Part shown: positions 51,405-62,732 of the stretch, piece after piece
How positions within the stretch are numbered: position 1 is the first letter of the stretch
Layout of the letters: every line of letters begins with the position of its first letter
NCBI GenBank assembly: GCA_038207155.1
Contig: JBBRAB010000020.1
Coordinates: 1 to 64,000 of the forward strand
Direction: 5' to 3'
Origin: FEN-1139 sp038207155
GTDB lineage: Bacteria > Myxococcota_A > Polyangia > Polyangiales > Polyangiaceae
Length of the DNA: 64,000 nt
Notes under the pieces: generated by a model
The model's input: the letters and a program-made list of their open reading frames with translations, nothing else
Databases searched by the model: none
Told to the model about the DNA's origin: nothing
Program-made: the position numbers and the translations under genes

Positions 51405-52013
51405 GTGCCGATCGATGTCCCTGCCGTACGCATTCTGATCATCGACGACGATCCTGCGATCTGCGAGTACATGCAGACGCTGCTGGAAAAGGACGGCTTC
51501 GTCGTCAAGACCCTGAGCGATCCGTTGCTCGCTGAGCAAGAGATCCGTCAAGGCGCGTATCACGTCATCATCCTCGACCTGATGATGCCCAACATGGACG
51601 GGATGGAAGTCCTGCGCCGCATTCGGGCAATCGACAGCGACATCGCGGTCGTGATCTTCACCGCGCACCCGAACCTCGACACCGCGGTTCAGTCAATGAA
51701 GCTCGACGCTTCCGACTACATCAAGAAGCCGTTCAACGTCGATGAGTTCCGTGAGGTGCTCGCCCGCGTGATGAAAAAAAAGGGTCTCGCCCGCACCCCG
51801 GAGGAACAACTCCACAAGGTGATCGGCGACACGATTCGCACGATTCGCAAAGAGAAGGAGCTCACTCTCAAGCAGATGAGTCGTCGCACCGGCCTATCGA
51901 TCTCGCTTTTGTCCCAGATCGAACGAGCCGAGTCGAGCCCCTCGATTTCAAGTCTGTACAAAATCGCTGTTGCACTGGACGCCCGCATCCAAGACCTGTT
52001 CGGCGACAACTGA
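51405..52013 (+). CDS. Response regulator with receiver and XRE-type helix-turn-helix
   Basis: 202 residues from a GTG at 51405, which has GAGGAGG six bases upstream; the longer frame to 51357 lacks this. The receiver domain has the DDD acidic cluster at 14-16, phosphoacceptor D58 (ILDLMMP), T86 and K108 (YIKKPF). A linker leads to an XRE helix-turn-helix (about 130-195: IRTIRKEKELTLKQMSRRTGLSISLLSQIERAESSPSISSL). This pairing is less common than OmpR or NarL outputs. No histidine kinase gene is near, so it is an orphan. It probably controls genes elsewhere. Confidence 0.92.
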   Translation: MPIDVPAVRILIIDDDPAICEYMQTLLEKDGFVVKTLSDPLLAEQEIRQGAYHVIILDLMMPNMDGMEVLRRIRAIDSDIAVVIFTAHPNLDTAVQSMKLDASDYIKKPFNVDEFREVLARVMKKKGLARTPEEQLHKVIGDTIRTIRKEKELTLKQMSRRTGLSISLLSQIERAESSPSISSLYKIAVALDARIQDLFGDN

Positions 52014-52055
52014 ACTTGCGGCGGTTCGCCGCCCTCACGCGCCAGCACAGAAGTC

Positions 52056-52096
52056 AAAAACGCCGCACCCGAAGACGGATGCGGCGTTGCTGTTTT
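52056..52096. terminator. Bidirectional intrinsic terminator
   Basis: AACGCCGCA pairs with TGCGGCGTT. On the plus strand it is followed by GCTGTTTT, and on the minus strand by TTTTT after the stem. It serves the receiver-XRE gene on one side and tRNA-Met on the other. Confidence 0.85.
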
Positions 52097-52097
52097 G

Positions 52098-52171
52098 TAC
52101 CGAAGGACGGACTTGAACCGTCGACACCGCGCTTATGAAGCGCGTGCTCTAACCGGCTGAGCTACTTCGGC
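52098..52171 (-). tRNA. tRNA-Met (anticodon CAT, elongator type)
   Basis: Read on the minus strand, acceptor GCCGAAG pairs with CTTCGGT (terminal G-U). The anticodon stem CGCGC/GCGCG closes loop TTCATAA, so the anticodon is CAT. The D arm TAGCTCAG and T arm GACGG-TTCAAGT-CCGTC are regular. The acceptor lacks the C1-A72 type mismatch of initiator tRNA, so it is called elongator. CCA is not encoded. Confidence 0.88.
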
Positions 52172-52183
52172 AGGAGGCGGGCC

Positions 52184-52212
52184 AATATGAATTTGCGGAG
52201 CTAGCCTGTCAA
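52184..52212 (-). promoter_or_regulatory. Sigma70-type promoter of tRNA-Met
   Basis: On the minus strand TTGACA (52207-52212, exact consensus) and CATATT (52184-52189) are separated by 17 bases, just upstream of the tRNA. Confidence 0.7.
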
Positions 52213-52327
52213 GGCACTCCCACTCATCCTGGGGCCATCGTTGCGTGATGGGCCCTCCAGCCGCCCACCGGACGGTGCCGGAGCGGTGCCGAGGTCTCAG
52301 GGACGGAGGAGTCTCTGGTCTGATTCC

Positions 52328-53122
52328 CTAGTTCCGGCTGGTAAGGCCGAACACGCGCTCGGCATTGCGAGTGCTTTGCGCCGCGAGTTCGAGCTCTGTC
52401 TCACCCCGCAGCTCTGCCAGAAAACGTCCCGTGTGGACGACCCAGCCTGGCTCGCAGGGCCAGGCCCGCCGCTTGGGCACGGGCGCCAAATACGGACTGT
52501 CGGTTTCCACCAAGAGTCGTTCGCTCGGACAGAATTGAGCGGCCTCACGAATTGCCTCGGAACGAGGAAACGTGACTATGCCGGAGAAGCTGAGATAGAG
52601 CCCAAGATCGAGCGCCGCACGCGCAAACGCCACGTCTTCACTGAAGCAGTGGAGAATTCCGCCAACCGCCGACACCCCCTCGGTCCGTAAGAGCTCAAGC
52701 GTGTCGCCAGCGGCCGAGCGGGTGTGAATGACGACCGGCTTGTGCCGCTCGCGTGCGACTGCGATGCACTCAGCGAAGACCGACTTCTGAAGGTCGCGCG
52801 GTGAGTGGTCGTAGTGATAGTCCAGCCCGATCTCCCCAAGCGCCACCACTCGCGGTTCGTTGAGCAAGCTGAGCATCGGCGACATTAGCGAATCACGCTC
52901 GTCGGCATCGTGCGGGTGAATGCCGACGGCCGCCCAGACATCCGGATGCCGCTGCGCCAAACTGACAGCACCTTGCATGCGCTCGGCGTCTCCAACACCA
53001 ATGTCTACAAACGCGGCTAACCCCGCTTGCCGTCCCCGAGCAAGAACGGCATCAACGCCATCAGGGTAGTCCTTGGCATCTAGATGACAATGGGTGTCAG
53101 CCCAGCGAGGTCCGTCACTCAC
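52328..53122 (-). CDS. tatD: TatD-family metal-dependent DNase
   Basis: 264 residues from a GTG start. Metal ligands are in ADTHCHLD, GIHPHD, GEIGLDY, VIHTRSA, LHCFSE and ETDSPYLAP, the complete TatD set. These enzymes act as 3'-5' exonucleases and in quality control. The start overlaps the stop of the lipoprotein gene (GTGA). It ends a run of four minus-strand genes. The tRNA-Met gene lies downstream on the same strand but has its own promoter. Confidence 0.93.
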   Translation of the reverse strand: MSDGPRWADTHCHLDAKDYPDGVDAVLARGRQAGLAAFVDIGVGDAERMQGAVSLAQRHPDVWAAVGIHPHDADERDSLMSPMLSLLNEPRVVALGEIGLDYHYDHSPRDLQKSVFAECIAVARERHKPVVIHTRSAAGDTLELLRTEGVSAVGGILHCFSEDVAFARAALDLGLYLSFSGIVTFPRSEAIREAAQFCPSERLLVETDSPYLAPVPKRRAWPCEPGWVVHTGRFLAELRGETELELAAQSTRNAERVFGLTSRN

Positions 53123-53643
53123 GGCGCAACAACCAGTGGCAAGCTCAGTTGCCGTCGCTCCATCAAACAGCGTCCAGCCGTACAGAGCGAGAATGCGGCC
53201 TCGCCCTGGAGCACGATCGCGCCCTTCGTGGCCGAGGTGAACACCACGTCAAGCTCTAGACCTGCAGGCTCCGGCTTGCCTTCACGGGTCACAACCGGGC
53301 TCGCGAAGGTCACCCCTCCACCCGCCGCTCCACGGAATTTGTGCGGGTATTCCTCATTGACGTGAAAGGGAGCCTTGGCGCTCAGCATCACCTTGGCATG
53401 GGCCGGCTGCCCCGCGACAACCTTGTCGGCACAGCTGAGACGCAGCGAAAACTCCGGCTCGATCCATTCGGCGCGCGCCGCGAGCGCCGGTGCGGACGCC
53501 ACTGCCGGCGCCTCAGCGGCCTTTATAGCGGAAGGCGCTACCGCAGCGCCTGACTCGCTGGCACTGGCGCGGTCGTGGCAGCCGACAAGAGTCAGCGCGA
53601 ATCCCGAAACCAGAAGACTTAGCGCGACGCCCTTGGCAATCAT
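53119..53643 (-). CDS. Lipoprotein of unknown function
   Basis: 174 residues. A lipobox (VSGFALTLVGC) is followed by an Ala-rich linker and a beta-sandwich-like region (FSLRLSCADKVVAGQPAHAKVMLSAKAPFHVNEEYPHKF). The FHVNEEYPHKF motif and AAFSLCTAGRCLMERRQL resemble the N-terminal sandwich of DsbD-like and related periplasmic proteins, which fits a periplasmic or redox role. This is weak evidence. It is coupled to tatD and lies 120 bases after the kinase stop. Confidence 0.65.
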   Translation of the reverse strand: MIAKGVALSLLVSGFALTLVGCHDRASASESGAAVAPSAIKAAEAPAVASAPALAARAEWIEPEFSLRLSCADKVVAGQPAHAKVMLSAKAPFHVNEEYPHKFRGAAGGGVTFASPVVTREGKPEPAGLELDVVFTSATKGAIVLQGEAAFSLCTAGRCLMERRQLSLPLVVAP

Positions 53644-53764
53644 GCCGCTGGTGTACCACTCCGATACGCCGCGTCCAAGCCGACGAGAGTCCGTCCGCCG
53701 CGGCGCTCAGCCCCCGTGCTTGCCCGAACTCCGCGCGCGGAATCTCGAGAGTGATTCGTCGAGC

Positions 53765-55027
53765 TTACATCACGAAAACGAGCACGACGGCGAGCAACAC
53801 CATCATGACCATCCCAACGATCACGGCAGGGATTAGCCACTTTGGCATGCCGCGCGGAACCCCCGGCGCAAAATCGAGCGGACCATCGTCGACTACAGGC
53901 GCCAGCGCACCAAGGCCCACCCCATCGCCGAAGAAGCCATCCATGGCCTCTCCGGGCTCCGCAGGCAGGGGCGTCGCCATGAGCTGCGGAAGCTTTGCCT
54001 CGATGATTCGCTGAAGCTCGGCCTCCGGCTGGGTCAACCAGTCGACATGGTTTCCTTCGAGCCCATAGGCTTGACCGAGTTGATCGGCGAGGGCCGCCAC
54101 CGACTCGGTGCGTAGCGCTGGACTCTTTTGGAAGCCGCGCGACAAGACCCGATCCACCAGCGGGGGGACGGGATAGCGCCCGCCGGCAGCCGCTTGCGTC
54201 ACCGCGAGCGGCGTCTTGGTCAAAATCTCCAGCAAGATGCTGGGTCCGGTGGGCCCGTTGAAGGGGACCTTCCCGGTGAGGCACTCATAGACGATCGCGG
54301 CCAGCGCCCAAACATCGGCGCGATGATCCAGCGTCTCGAGGCCCTGGGCTTGCTCGGGTGCCATATAGTAAGGCGAACCGATCGTCGTCCCCATCACAGT
54401 CAGCTTCTTGGCGTTGTCGGCCTTGTCCTTGACCGAGCCAAAATCGAGGATTTTGGCGTTATCGCCGTCGCTTGTCTGACAGAGAAAGATATTGTCAGGC
54501 TTTAGGTCGCGGTGAACGAGACGACGCGCATGGGCATCCCCCAAGCCTGCTGCCAGCTGAGCCAGCATGCGAATCACTCGACTCGGAGGCAGCGTCTTTT
54601 CGCGCTTGAGCGTACTGCGCAGCTCCTCACCGTAGAGGAACTCCATCGCAAGGACATAGCTGCCATCGCCCGTCGGCTGAAAATCGTAGACCTCAACGAC
54701 GTGCTTGTGAGTCAGCAGCTGACTGACCTCGAACTCCCGCTTGAAGCGCTCGAGGGCAACCTTGTCATTGGTCACCTCAGGGTGCAGGACCTTGAGGGCG
54801 ACGTTTCGCTGCGACTGAACGTCGAGCGCTTCGTAAACACGCCCCATGCCTCCGTCAGCCACGACCCGTCGAACCTGGTAGCGTCCGCAAAGCATCACTC
54901 CGATGCGCGGATCGCCACCCGACTGAGCAACGGGCGCCTGACTCACCGAAATCAGCTGACGCCCATCCACGGGACAAAATCCCGAGTCAGGTGGGTACAG
55001 GCGACCACAGTCGGGACAGGCTTTCAC
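53765..55027 (-). CDS. Membrane Ser/Thr protein kinase with N-terminal zinc ribbon
   Basis: 420 residues from a GTG start. Residues 4-21 form a short zinc ribbon (CPDCGRLYPPDSGFCPVDG). The kinase domain (about 48-310) has a glycine-rich loop ADGGMGRV, Lys79, HRDLKPDN with Asp174 and DFGSVKD. The C-terminus ends with one membrane helix (LIPAVIVGMVMMVLLAVVLVFVM), so it is tail-anchored with the kinase in the cytoplasm. A zinc-ribbon coiled-coil protein is encoded just upstream (34-base gap). The ribbon may bind a partner or a regulatory metal. Confidence 0.92.
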   Translation of the reverse strand: MKACPDCGRLYPPDSGFCPVDGRQLISVSQAPVAQSGGDPRIGVMLCGRYQVRRVVADGGMGRVYEALDVQSQRNVALKVLHPEVTNDKVALERFKREFEVSQLLTHKHVVEVYDFQPTGDGSYVLAMEFLYGEELRSTLKREKTLPPSRVIRMLAQLAAGLGDAHARRLVHRDLKPDNIFLCQTSDGDNAKILDFGSVKDKADNAKKLTVMGTTIGSPYYMAPEQAQGLETLDHRADVWALAAIVYECLTGKVPFNGPTGPSILLEILTKTPLAVTQAAAGGRYPVPPLVDRVLSRGFQKSPALRTESVAALADQLGQAYGLEGNHVDWLTQPEAELQRIIEAKLPQLMATPLPAEPGEAMDGFFGDGVGLGALAPVVDDGPLDFAPGVPRGMPKWLIPAVIVGMVMMVLLAVVLVFVM

Positions 55028-55061
55028 AGAGCTGGCCTCTGATGACTAACGGTGAGGTTGC

Positions 55062-55817
55062 TCAAACCGACCCCGGGGTCTCCGACGCAGGCGGAGTCAG
55101 CGAGGCCGACAGGGGCTTGTAGTAGAGGATGCGTACGCATTGCGGACACTGGGACAGCTCCGCCACTCGCCGCATCTGCTGAAACTGCATTGGCGGAAGG
55201 GTGATGTTGCAGGCAGAACAGGTGCCGTTGGTCGTGTACGCCACGGCGGTTCCGCGCCGCTTGCGGATCATCTCGTAGCGAGAGCGAATCGGCGCCGGCA
55301 AGGTGGCAGCCACCGTATCGCGCTCGGTCTGTCGGGTTGCGATCTCGGATTCAAGCGAGCGACAGCGCTCGAGGGCAGGTGCCTCAATCGACTCAAGGTC
55401 CCCAGCAAGCTTGCTGCGCTCGGCCTCGTTGCGCTCGGCATCGGTCCGAGCCTGCGTGATAATGGCAGCGAGTTTCTCGACTTCGAGCTCGCGGTCACGG
55501 ATCAGCTTGCGGATTTCCTCAAGCTCACGGGTCACGGCAAGTGACTCCTTTTCCGTTCGGCAGCGAGCCATCTTGTCGCGCGACTGCTCGATTTGCGCGT
55601 TCATTTGGCGCAGATCGATCAAGAGACCCGAGCGGGTCCGCTCCATGTCGTCGATGCTGCCTTGTACGCCTTCGAAGCGACCACTCAGCTCAACAAGCCG
55701 CCCCTTCTTCTCGCCAACGGATTCCTTCTCGCGAGCAAGCTCGCCCTCGAAGGTGCAAAGTTCTTGGTCGAGAGCGCTCAGGCGCTCAAGGGCCTCAATC
55801 TGGGCGTCAATAGTCAC
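55062..55817 (-). CDS. Zinc-ribbon coiled-coil protein (CdsZ / DUF164 family)
   Basis: 251 residues from a GTG start. A long coiled coil (about 1-180) is followed by a C4 zinc ribbon (NGTCSACNITL and SQCPQCVRILYY), the architecture of the DUF164/CdsZ-like family. The family is conserved in many bacteria and has been linked to quality-control or envelope roles in a few. It is the first gene of the run leading to the zinc-ribbon kinase. It begins about 50 bases downstream of tRNA-Ile2. Confidence 0.85.
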   Translation of the reverse strand: MTIDAQIEALERLSALDQELCTFEGELAREKESVGEKKGRLVELSGRFEGVQGSIDDMERTRSGLLIDLRQMNAQIEQSRDKMARCRTEKESLAVTRELEEIRKLIRDRELEVEKLAAIITQARTDAERNEAERSKLAGDLESIEAPALERCRSLESEIATRQTERDTVAATLPAPIRSRYEMIRKRRGTAVAYTTNGTCSACNITLPPMQFQQMRRVAELSQCPQCVRILYYKPLSASLTPPASETPGSV

Positions 55818-55870
55818 GTGACGAAGGACTCCTTGCCGGGCCGGAAAACACTTCCGGAAACCAGCCTACG

Positions 55871-55944
55871 TAGGCCCACCTGGGTTCGAACCAGGAACAA
55901 CCCGGTTATGAGCCGGGGGCTCTGACCGCTTGAGCTATGGGCCC
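55871..55944 (-). tRNA. tRNA with anticodon CAT, probably tRNA-Ile2 (lysidine type)
   Basis: Minus strand. Acceptor GGGCCCA pairs with TGGGCCT. The anticodon stem CCCGG/CCGGG closes loop CTCATAA, anticodon CAT. The acceptor has C4-C5 pairs as in E. coli tRNA-Ile2, unlike the other CAT tRNA in the window. I therefore propose that C34 is changed to lysidine by TilS and reads AUA. Elongator Met remains possible. CCA is not encoded. Confidence 0.8.
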
Positions 55945-56163
55945 GTGCACAATCGCCTGCATCCATCAGCCGCGAAACGCTCGCAGCGGACTTCGGCTCG
56001 GTCGAACCCGGACTCGCTCGACGTACCCATGTCCCCTGCGAGGCGCAGGTGAGACCTTGGGAGACGAGGGAGCGAATCACGGCCGCTAGGCTAGTCGAAC
56101 CACGCCGCTAGGGCAACCAAGGGCACTCACCTCTGTCAAAAAAGCCCGAGCCAGTCCCCAAAC

Positions 56164-57108
56164 TCAGTTCGCCCCGACGCGCTCGCCCGAACCTGACTGG
56201 CAACAGCGAAACCCCAGCTGATAGAACCTGAATTCGGGACCGTGAGCAGTCGTGGTGGGACGACAGCGAGCACGGACGGGCCCGAAGTACCCGCCCTTTG
56301 ATCCCGGGGCCGACTCGCTATTCAACGGGCTTTTCGTCGAGAGCTGCACCCACTCATCGACGTTACCGGACATGTCAGCCACTCCGTAGTGGCTGACGCA
56401 GCGCGGAAAACTCCCGCTTGCTGCGCGATCATCGAGACGCGTCACCTCGGCGGCGACGCCGACCGAACCGCTAAGCAAGTCGGTGTTGGGAAAGCGATGC
56501 CGACGATCGACGTTACATGCCTGCGGGTCGCGCGAGTAGCCGTAGGGGTAGGGCAAGCGAGCTGGCCCCTCGCAGGCCAGAGTCCATTCCTCGTTCGAAC
56601 AGAGCCTTTTGCCCTCATCACGGCAGGCTTCCCTCGCCTCCAGAAAGCTAATCATGACCGCCGGCCGAGCCCCGGCCCGGTTTGGGAACTCGTAGCGATC
56701 GATGCAGAAGCGCAGGGGGATCGGCGCACCGATGCAGCGTGCAGCTGGCTCGTAGTCGAAACACCTCTCCGTTCCGTCGGCGCTCGCGCGCGCACAACGA
56801 TGGCTCAACTCGGGACAGTACTGACCTGCCACGGGCAACATGTCTGACGGACACCGCGGGTCCGCGGAGTTGGAGCGACGCTCGGCAGGGCTCACTGCCG
56901 ACGCACTGGCCGACTCGTCACGCACCCCGGAGGCGACGACGGCAGCCGGAGACTGCCCAGGTGCGGACTTGAGAGAGGGTTTCCCACCCAGCGGCGCTAG
57001 CAACCGTTCGTCTGCCGAGCGGCCCGTCACGGTCAAAATGGTCACGACCAACAATAGCCCTCGGGTCGCTGGCAAGGCGCTCAGGCTCGACCAGAGGACA
57101 CTACCCAT
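56164..57108 (-). CDS. Formylglycine-generating-enzyme-fold (SUMF1-like) protein
   Basis: 314 residues. A signal peptide or anchor (LLLVVTILTVTGRSA) is followed by a variable region with several Cys. The FGE-sulfatase domain (about 130-310) has FCIDRYEFPNR, RLCSNEEWTLACEGP, VADMSGNVDEWV, GYFGPVRARCRP and YQLGFRCC. The Cys pair of true FGE (as in GGS-x-x-C...C) is incomplete here: the first Cys is absent. So it is unlikely to make formylglycine. It may bind ligands, as many such domains do. It stands alone. Confidence 0.75.
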   Translation of the reverse strand: MGSVLWSSLSALPATRGLLLVVTILTVTGRSADERLLAPLGGKPSLKSAPGQSPAAVVASGVRDESASASAVSPAERRSNSADPRCPSDMLPVAGQYCPELSHRCARASADGTERCFDYEPAARCIGAPIPLRFCIDRYEFPNRAGARPAVMISFLEAREACRDEGKRLCSNEEWTLACEGPARLPYPYGYSRDPQACNVDRRHRFPNTDLLSGSVGVAAEVTRLDDRAASGSFPRCVSHYGVADMSGNVDEWVQLSTKSPLNSESAPGSKGGYFGPVRARCRPTTTAHGPEFRFYQLGFRCCQSGSGERVGAN

Positions 57109-57231
57109 CAGGGCATCGTAACACCTCTGCGCGGCGGTGAAGCCAACCCGAGGCCCTAGTCAAGACCCCTTCGACCAGGTGCTTGCCCGCACTGCGGTCG
57201 ACCGTGATGGGCGCTGACGACTGACAATTCC

Positions 57232-60159
<2,928 letters not shown>

Positions 60160-60245
60160 GACCACCTGACCGCGACAGCGAGCCTTTGGCGGACGCTGAT
60201 ACGTTCCCGCCGGAGGATCGCCGGCGCTTTCGACCAAACGCGTAA

Positions 60246-60277
60246 TGACGCTGCGGCATCAGCGCCCCACAGCGTCA
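60246..60277. terminator. Hairpin between uvrA and the dksA-type gene
   Basis: TGACGCTG pairs with CAGCGTCA around a 16-base loop, about 90 bases after the uvrA stop and about 140 beyond the stop of the opposite gene. No T-run follows. Confidence 0.35.
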
Positions 60278-60417
60278 CCGCTCCAGGGCGCCATCGTCCA
60301 GTCGTCCATCGTCCAAACACTCTGACGGACTAAGTCAGAAATCGTGGACCAACGCTAGCAAGCAGAGCTCCCCGCGGAAAGGCGGGTTGGCAGCGTTGCT
60401 GCCGGCTCCACTCGAAC

Positions 60418-60780
60418 TCAGCCGAAATCCTTTTCCACACGTTCCTGATCCTCTTTGCAGCGGATGCAAAGAGTGGTTTCCGGACGGGCTTCGAGACGCT
60501 TGGGTGAGATCTTCTCCCCGCACTCCTCACAGCCACCGAAATTGCCATTGTCGAGGCGCTCAATGGCCTTCTGGATCTTGTCCAGGAAGACCTTCTCGCG
60601 TCCACGCAGGCGAAACGTGAAGGACTGGAGATACTCGCTTGAGGCCAGATCCATCTCGTCAGGCAGCTCGTTGGCATCGAGCGTCATGTCCTCGTCGAGG
60701 GTCTGCTGAGCTCGTTTGATAATCTCAAGGCGCTTGGCCTCAAGCAGGTCGCGGAACTTCTTTTCCTGGGCCTTGTTCAT
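60418..60780 (-). CDS. DksA/TraR-family C4 zinc-finger regulator
   Basis: 120 residues from the ATG at 60780. A coiled-coil N-terminal part (KAQEKKFRDLLEAKRLEIIKRAQQ) is followed by LPDEMDLASSEY, the conserved D-x-x-D-x-A-x-x-E-like tip region of DksA, and a C4 zinc finger (CEECGEKI and CIRCKEDQE). It should bind the RNA polymerase secondary channel with ppGpp. The length fits short DksA proteins of deltaproteobacteria. The longer open frame to 60927 has no coding look. Confidence 0.92.
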   Translation of the reverse strand: MNKAQEKKFRDLLEAKRLEIIKRAQQTLDEDMTLDANELPDEMDLASSEYLQSFTFRLRGREKVFLDKIQKAIERLDNGNFGGCEECGEKISPKRLEARPETTLCIRCKEDQERVEKDFG

Positions 60781-61016
60781 GGTCTGCTCGTCACGTTCCG
60801 AGTATGGGTCCCTCGAACGATACTCGATCGGGGAGCAGAAGAACATACGCGCAGGGAGCTTGTCAGTCAACCGGTGCATCGCTCGACAGGGGGACAACGC
60901 GGGGTGGGGATAACAGCATCCGGCCACCCGATTCTGCGATCCTCACGGGACGGTGATAGCGGCTGCATGGCCCCATGCCCCGACATCGAGCGACCCTTGC
61001 GCGGTGCGGAAGCGCG

Positions 61017-62705
61017 TCAGAGGCCATCGCGGTAGGCGCGAATCGCGTTGACCACAGCATCCGCCAGCTTCTGCCGATAGTCACCGGTGTTGAGCCGCAC
61101 CTCACCATCGGGGTTTGAAATGAAGGACACCTCGTACAGCACCGCGGGCATGTGAGCCCCAGCAAGGACATAAAAGCCTGCACGCTTGACACCTTGATCC
61201 GGAATTTTACCGTATCCAGGCAGGAGCGAGGCAACCGTGGAGCGCTGGAGGAGCTCGGCGAAATGTACGCTGCGCCGCAGCGTCAAGGAGTCCTGAACAC
61301 GGACCAGCGAGCGCGCCAGCTCGGACGCGGCCGCGGCAGAGGCGGCGTTCTCCAGTGCTGCCATGCGAGAAGCGGCCGCATCGCTCGATTCATCGAGCAC
61401 GAACGACATGACGCCATCGCTGCCCGTGTTACCGGCGGCGTTGCAATGAATGGAAACGAATAGATCAGCCGCGAACGCGTTCGCGCGGGCCGTGCGTTCG
61501 TCAAGCCCAACATAAGCGTCAACGTCGCGGGTCAGAAGTGTCACCAGTCCAAGTTCACGCGCAATGACGGGGGCCGCGCGATGAGCGATGTCGAGCGTAA
61601 CGTCTTTCTCCCTCAATCCTCTGGGACCGATTGCCCCCGGATCATGTCCGCCATGACCTGGATCGAGCACCACCCGCGAGAGGGCGCGGGGCGCACTGGA
61701 ACCTGGTGCCGCCGAGTCTCGACGAGAGACGTCGATCACGAGCCGAAATGGCTCAGGCAGGTAGAACACGCGGCGCTCAACATGGGCCGACAGGTCGAGC
61801 ACAATTCGAGTGGCACTCGCGTGTTGACCGAGGCGCACCCGCTCGACGAGACCTCCGACCTCATAACTGGGAGAAGCCGAGCTTTTGGCCCCTTCGACGT
61901 CCACGTAGAGTCGAGGAGTGCCGCCGTCGTCACCCTCTTTCAGGAATCCAACCTGAAACGCCGCTGGACGTGACATCGACACCACGATTCGAGCCGCGTC
62001 CTTGGCCCCGTAGCGTTCAACGCGCGTGATGGTGGCGCCCTCTGCGGAGGCGCTCCCGAGCGACGCAGGGGTGGCGACGCCGCCCGCGTCGTCCGCGGAA
62101 ACCGCTGCGCTGGCGAGCGTGCCCGGCTGCGTGCCTGGTCCGCCGGAGAACGCTCGAAGCACGGTCGCAACCTCCCTCACCTGCGTCGAACAATCCGCTG
62201 AGGGAGCGGCCTTTGCGGTCGGCAGCGGTCGCCCGTCGTACTCCGCCTGCAGCGCCGCGGCCGCCAACTCCGCCCGACAGCTGCCGGCTGCGGCAGCCGA
62301 GCGATAGAGCTCAATCGCCTCGAGGGCGTCAGCGGCTCGCCGCTCGAGCCGCCAGATACGTTCGCGGAGCTGCGCTGCGCGTAGTAGACGTTCAATTCGC
62401 CGATCACCGCTCAGCCGCTGCGCCTCAGCGGCGAGCTGATCGGCGAGCGCCACAACCTCCACCCGCACGGGCAGGGCCGAGAACTCCGTCTCGACTGGCC
62501 CGAGTCCCCCCGGAGCGACCACCACGCGCTGACGGGCGGCTCTCACCGTAAACACGGCGACGACGGCAAGTGCAAAGACGCCCGATGCCGTCAGGAAAGA
62601 CCGTTGCCACGGGGCCGCAGCCAGGAAGGTCCGAAGGGGGCGATACACTGCTGCCGGCAGTCTTGCAGAAATCTCCTCCGATTTCCAAGTTGGGCGCCCG
62701 CCCAA
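61017..62705 (-). CDS. N-acetylmuramoyl-L-alanine amidase with AMIN domain
   Basis: About 560 residues; the start is uncertain because the frame opens with TTG. One membrane helix (about 38-54, FALAVVAVFTV) anchors it. A helical region (about 80-145, RIERLLRAAQLRERIWRLERR) precedes an AMIN domain (about 225-320, ITRVERYGAKDAARIVV) and the Amidase_3 catalytic domain with zinc ligands in DPGHGGHD, REKDV, SIHCNAA and YEVSFISN. It cuts septal peptidoglycan to separate cells. It is 27 bases downstream of the FHA-sigma54 regulator. Confidence 0.93.
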   Translation of the reverse strand: MGGRPTWKSEEISARLPAAVYRPLRTFLAAAPWQRSFLTASGVFALAVVAVFTVRAARQRVVVAPGGLGPVETEFSALPVRVEVVALADQLAAEAQRLSGDRRIERLLRAAQLRERIWRLERRAADALEAIELYRSAAAAGSCRAELAAAALQAEYDGRPLPTAKAAPSADCSTQVREVATVLRAFSGGPGTQPGTLASAAVSADDAGGVATPASLGSASAEGATITRVERYGAKDAARIVVSMSRPAAFQVGFLKEGDDGGTPRLYVDVEGAKSSASPSYEVGGLVERVRLGQHASATRIVLDLSAHVERRVFYLPEPFRLVIDVSRRDSAAPGSSAPRALSRVVLDPGHGGHDPGAIGPRGLREKDVTLDIAHRAAPVIARELGLVTLLTRDVDAYVGLDERTARANAFAADLFVSIHCNAAGNTGSDGVMSFVLDESSDAAASRMAALENAASAAAASELARSLVRVQDSLTLRRSVHFAELLQRSTVASLLPGYGKIPDQGVKRAGFYVLAGAHMPAVLYEVSFISNPDGEVRLNTGDYRQKLADAVVNAIRAYRDGL

Positions 62706-62732
62706 TCAACAATACCCAGCCCCCAACGACTC

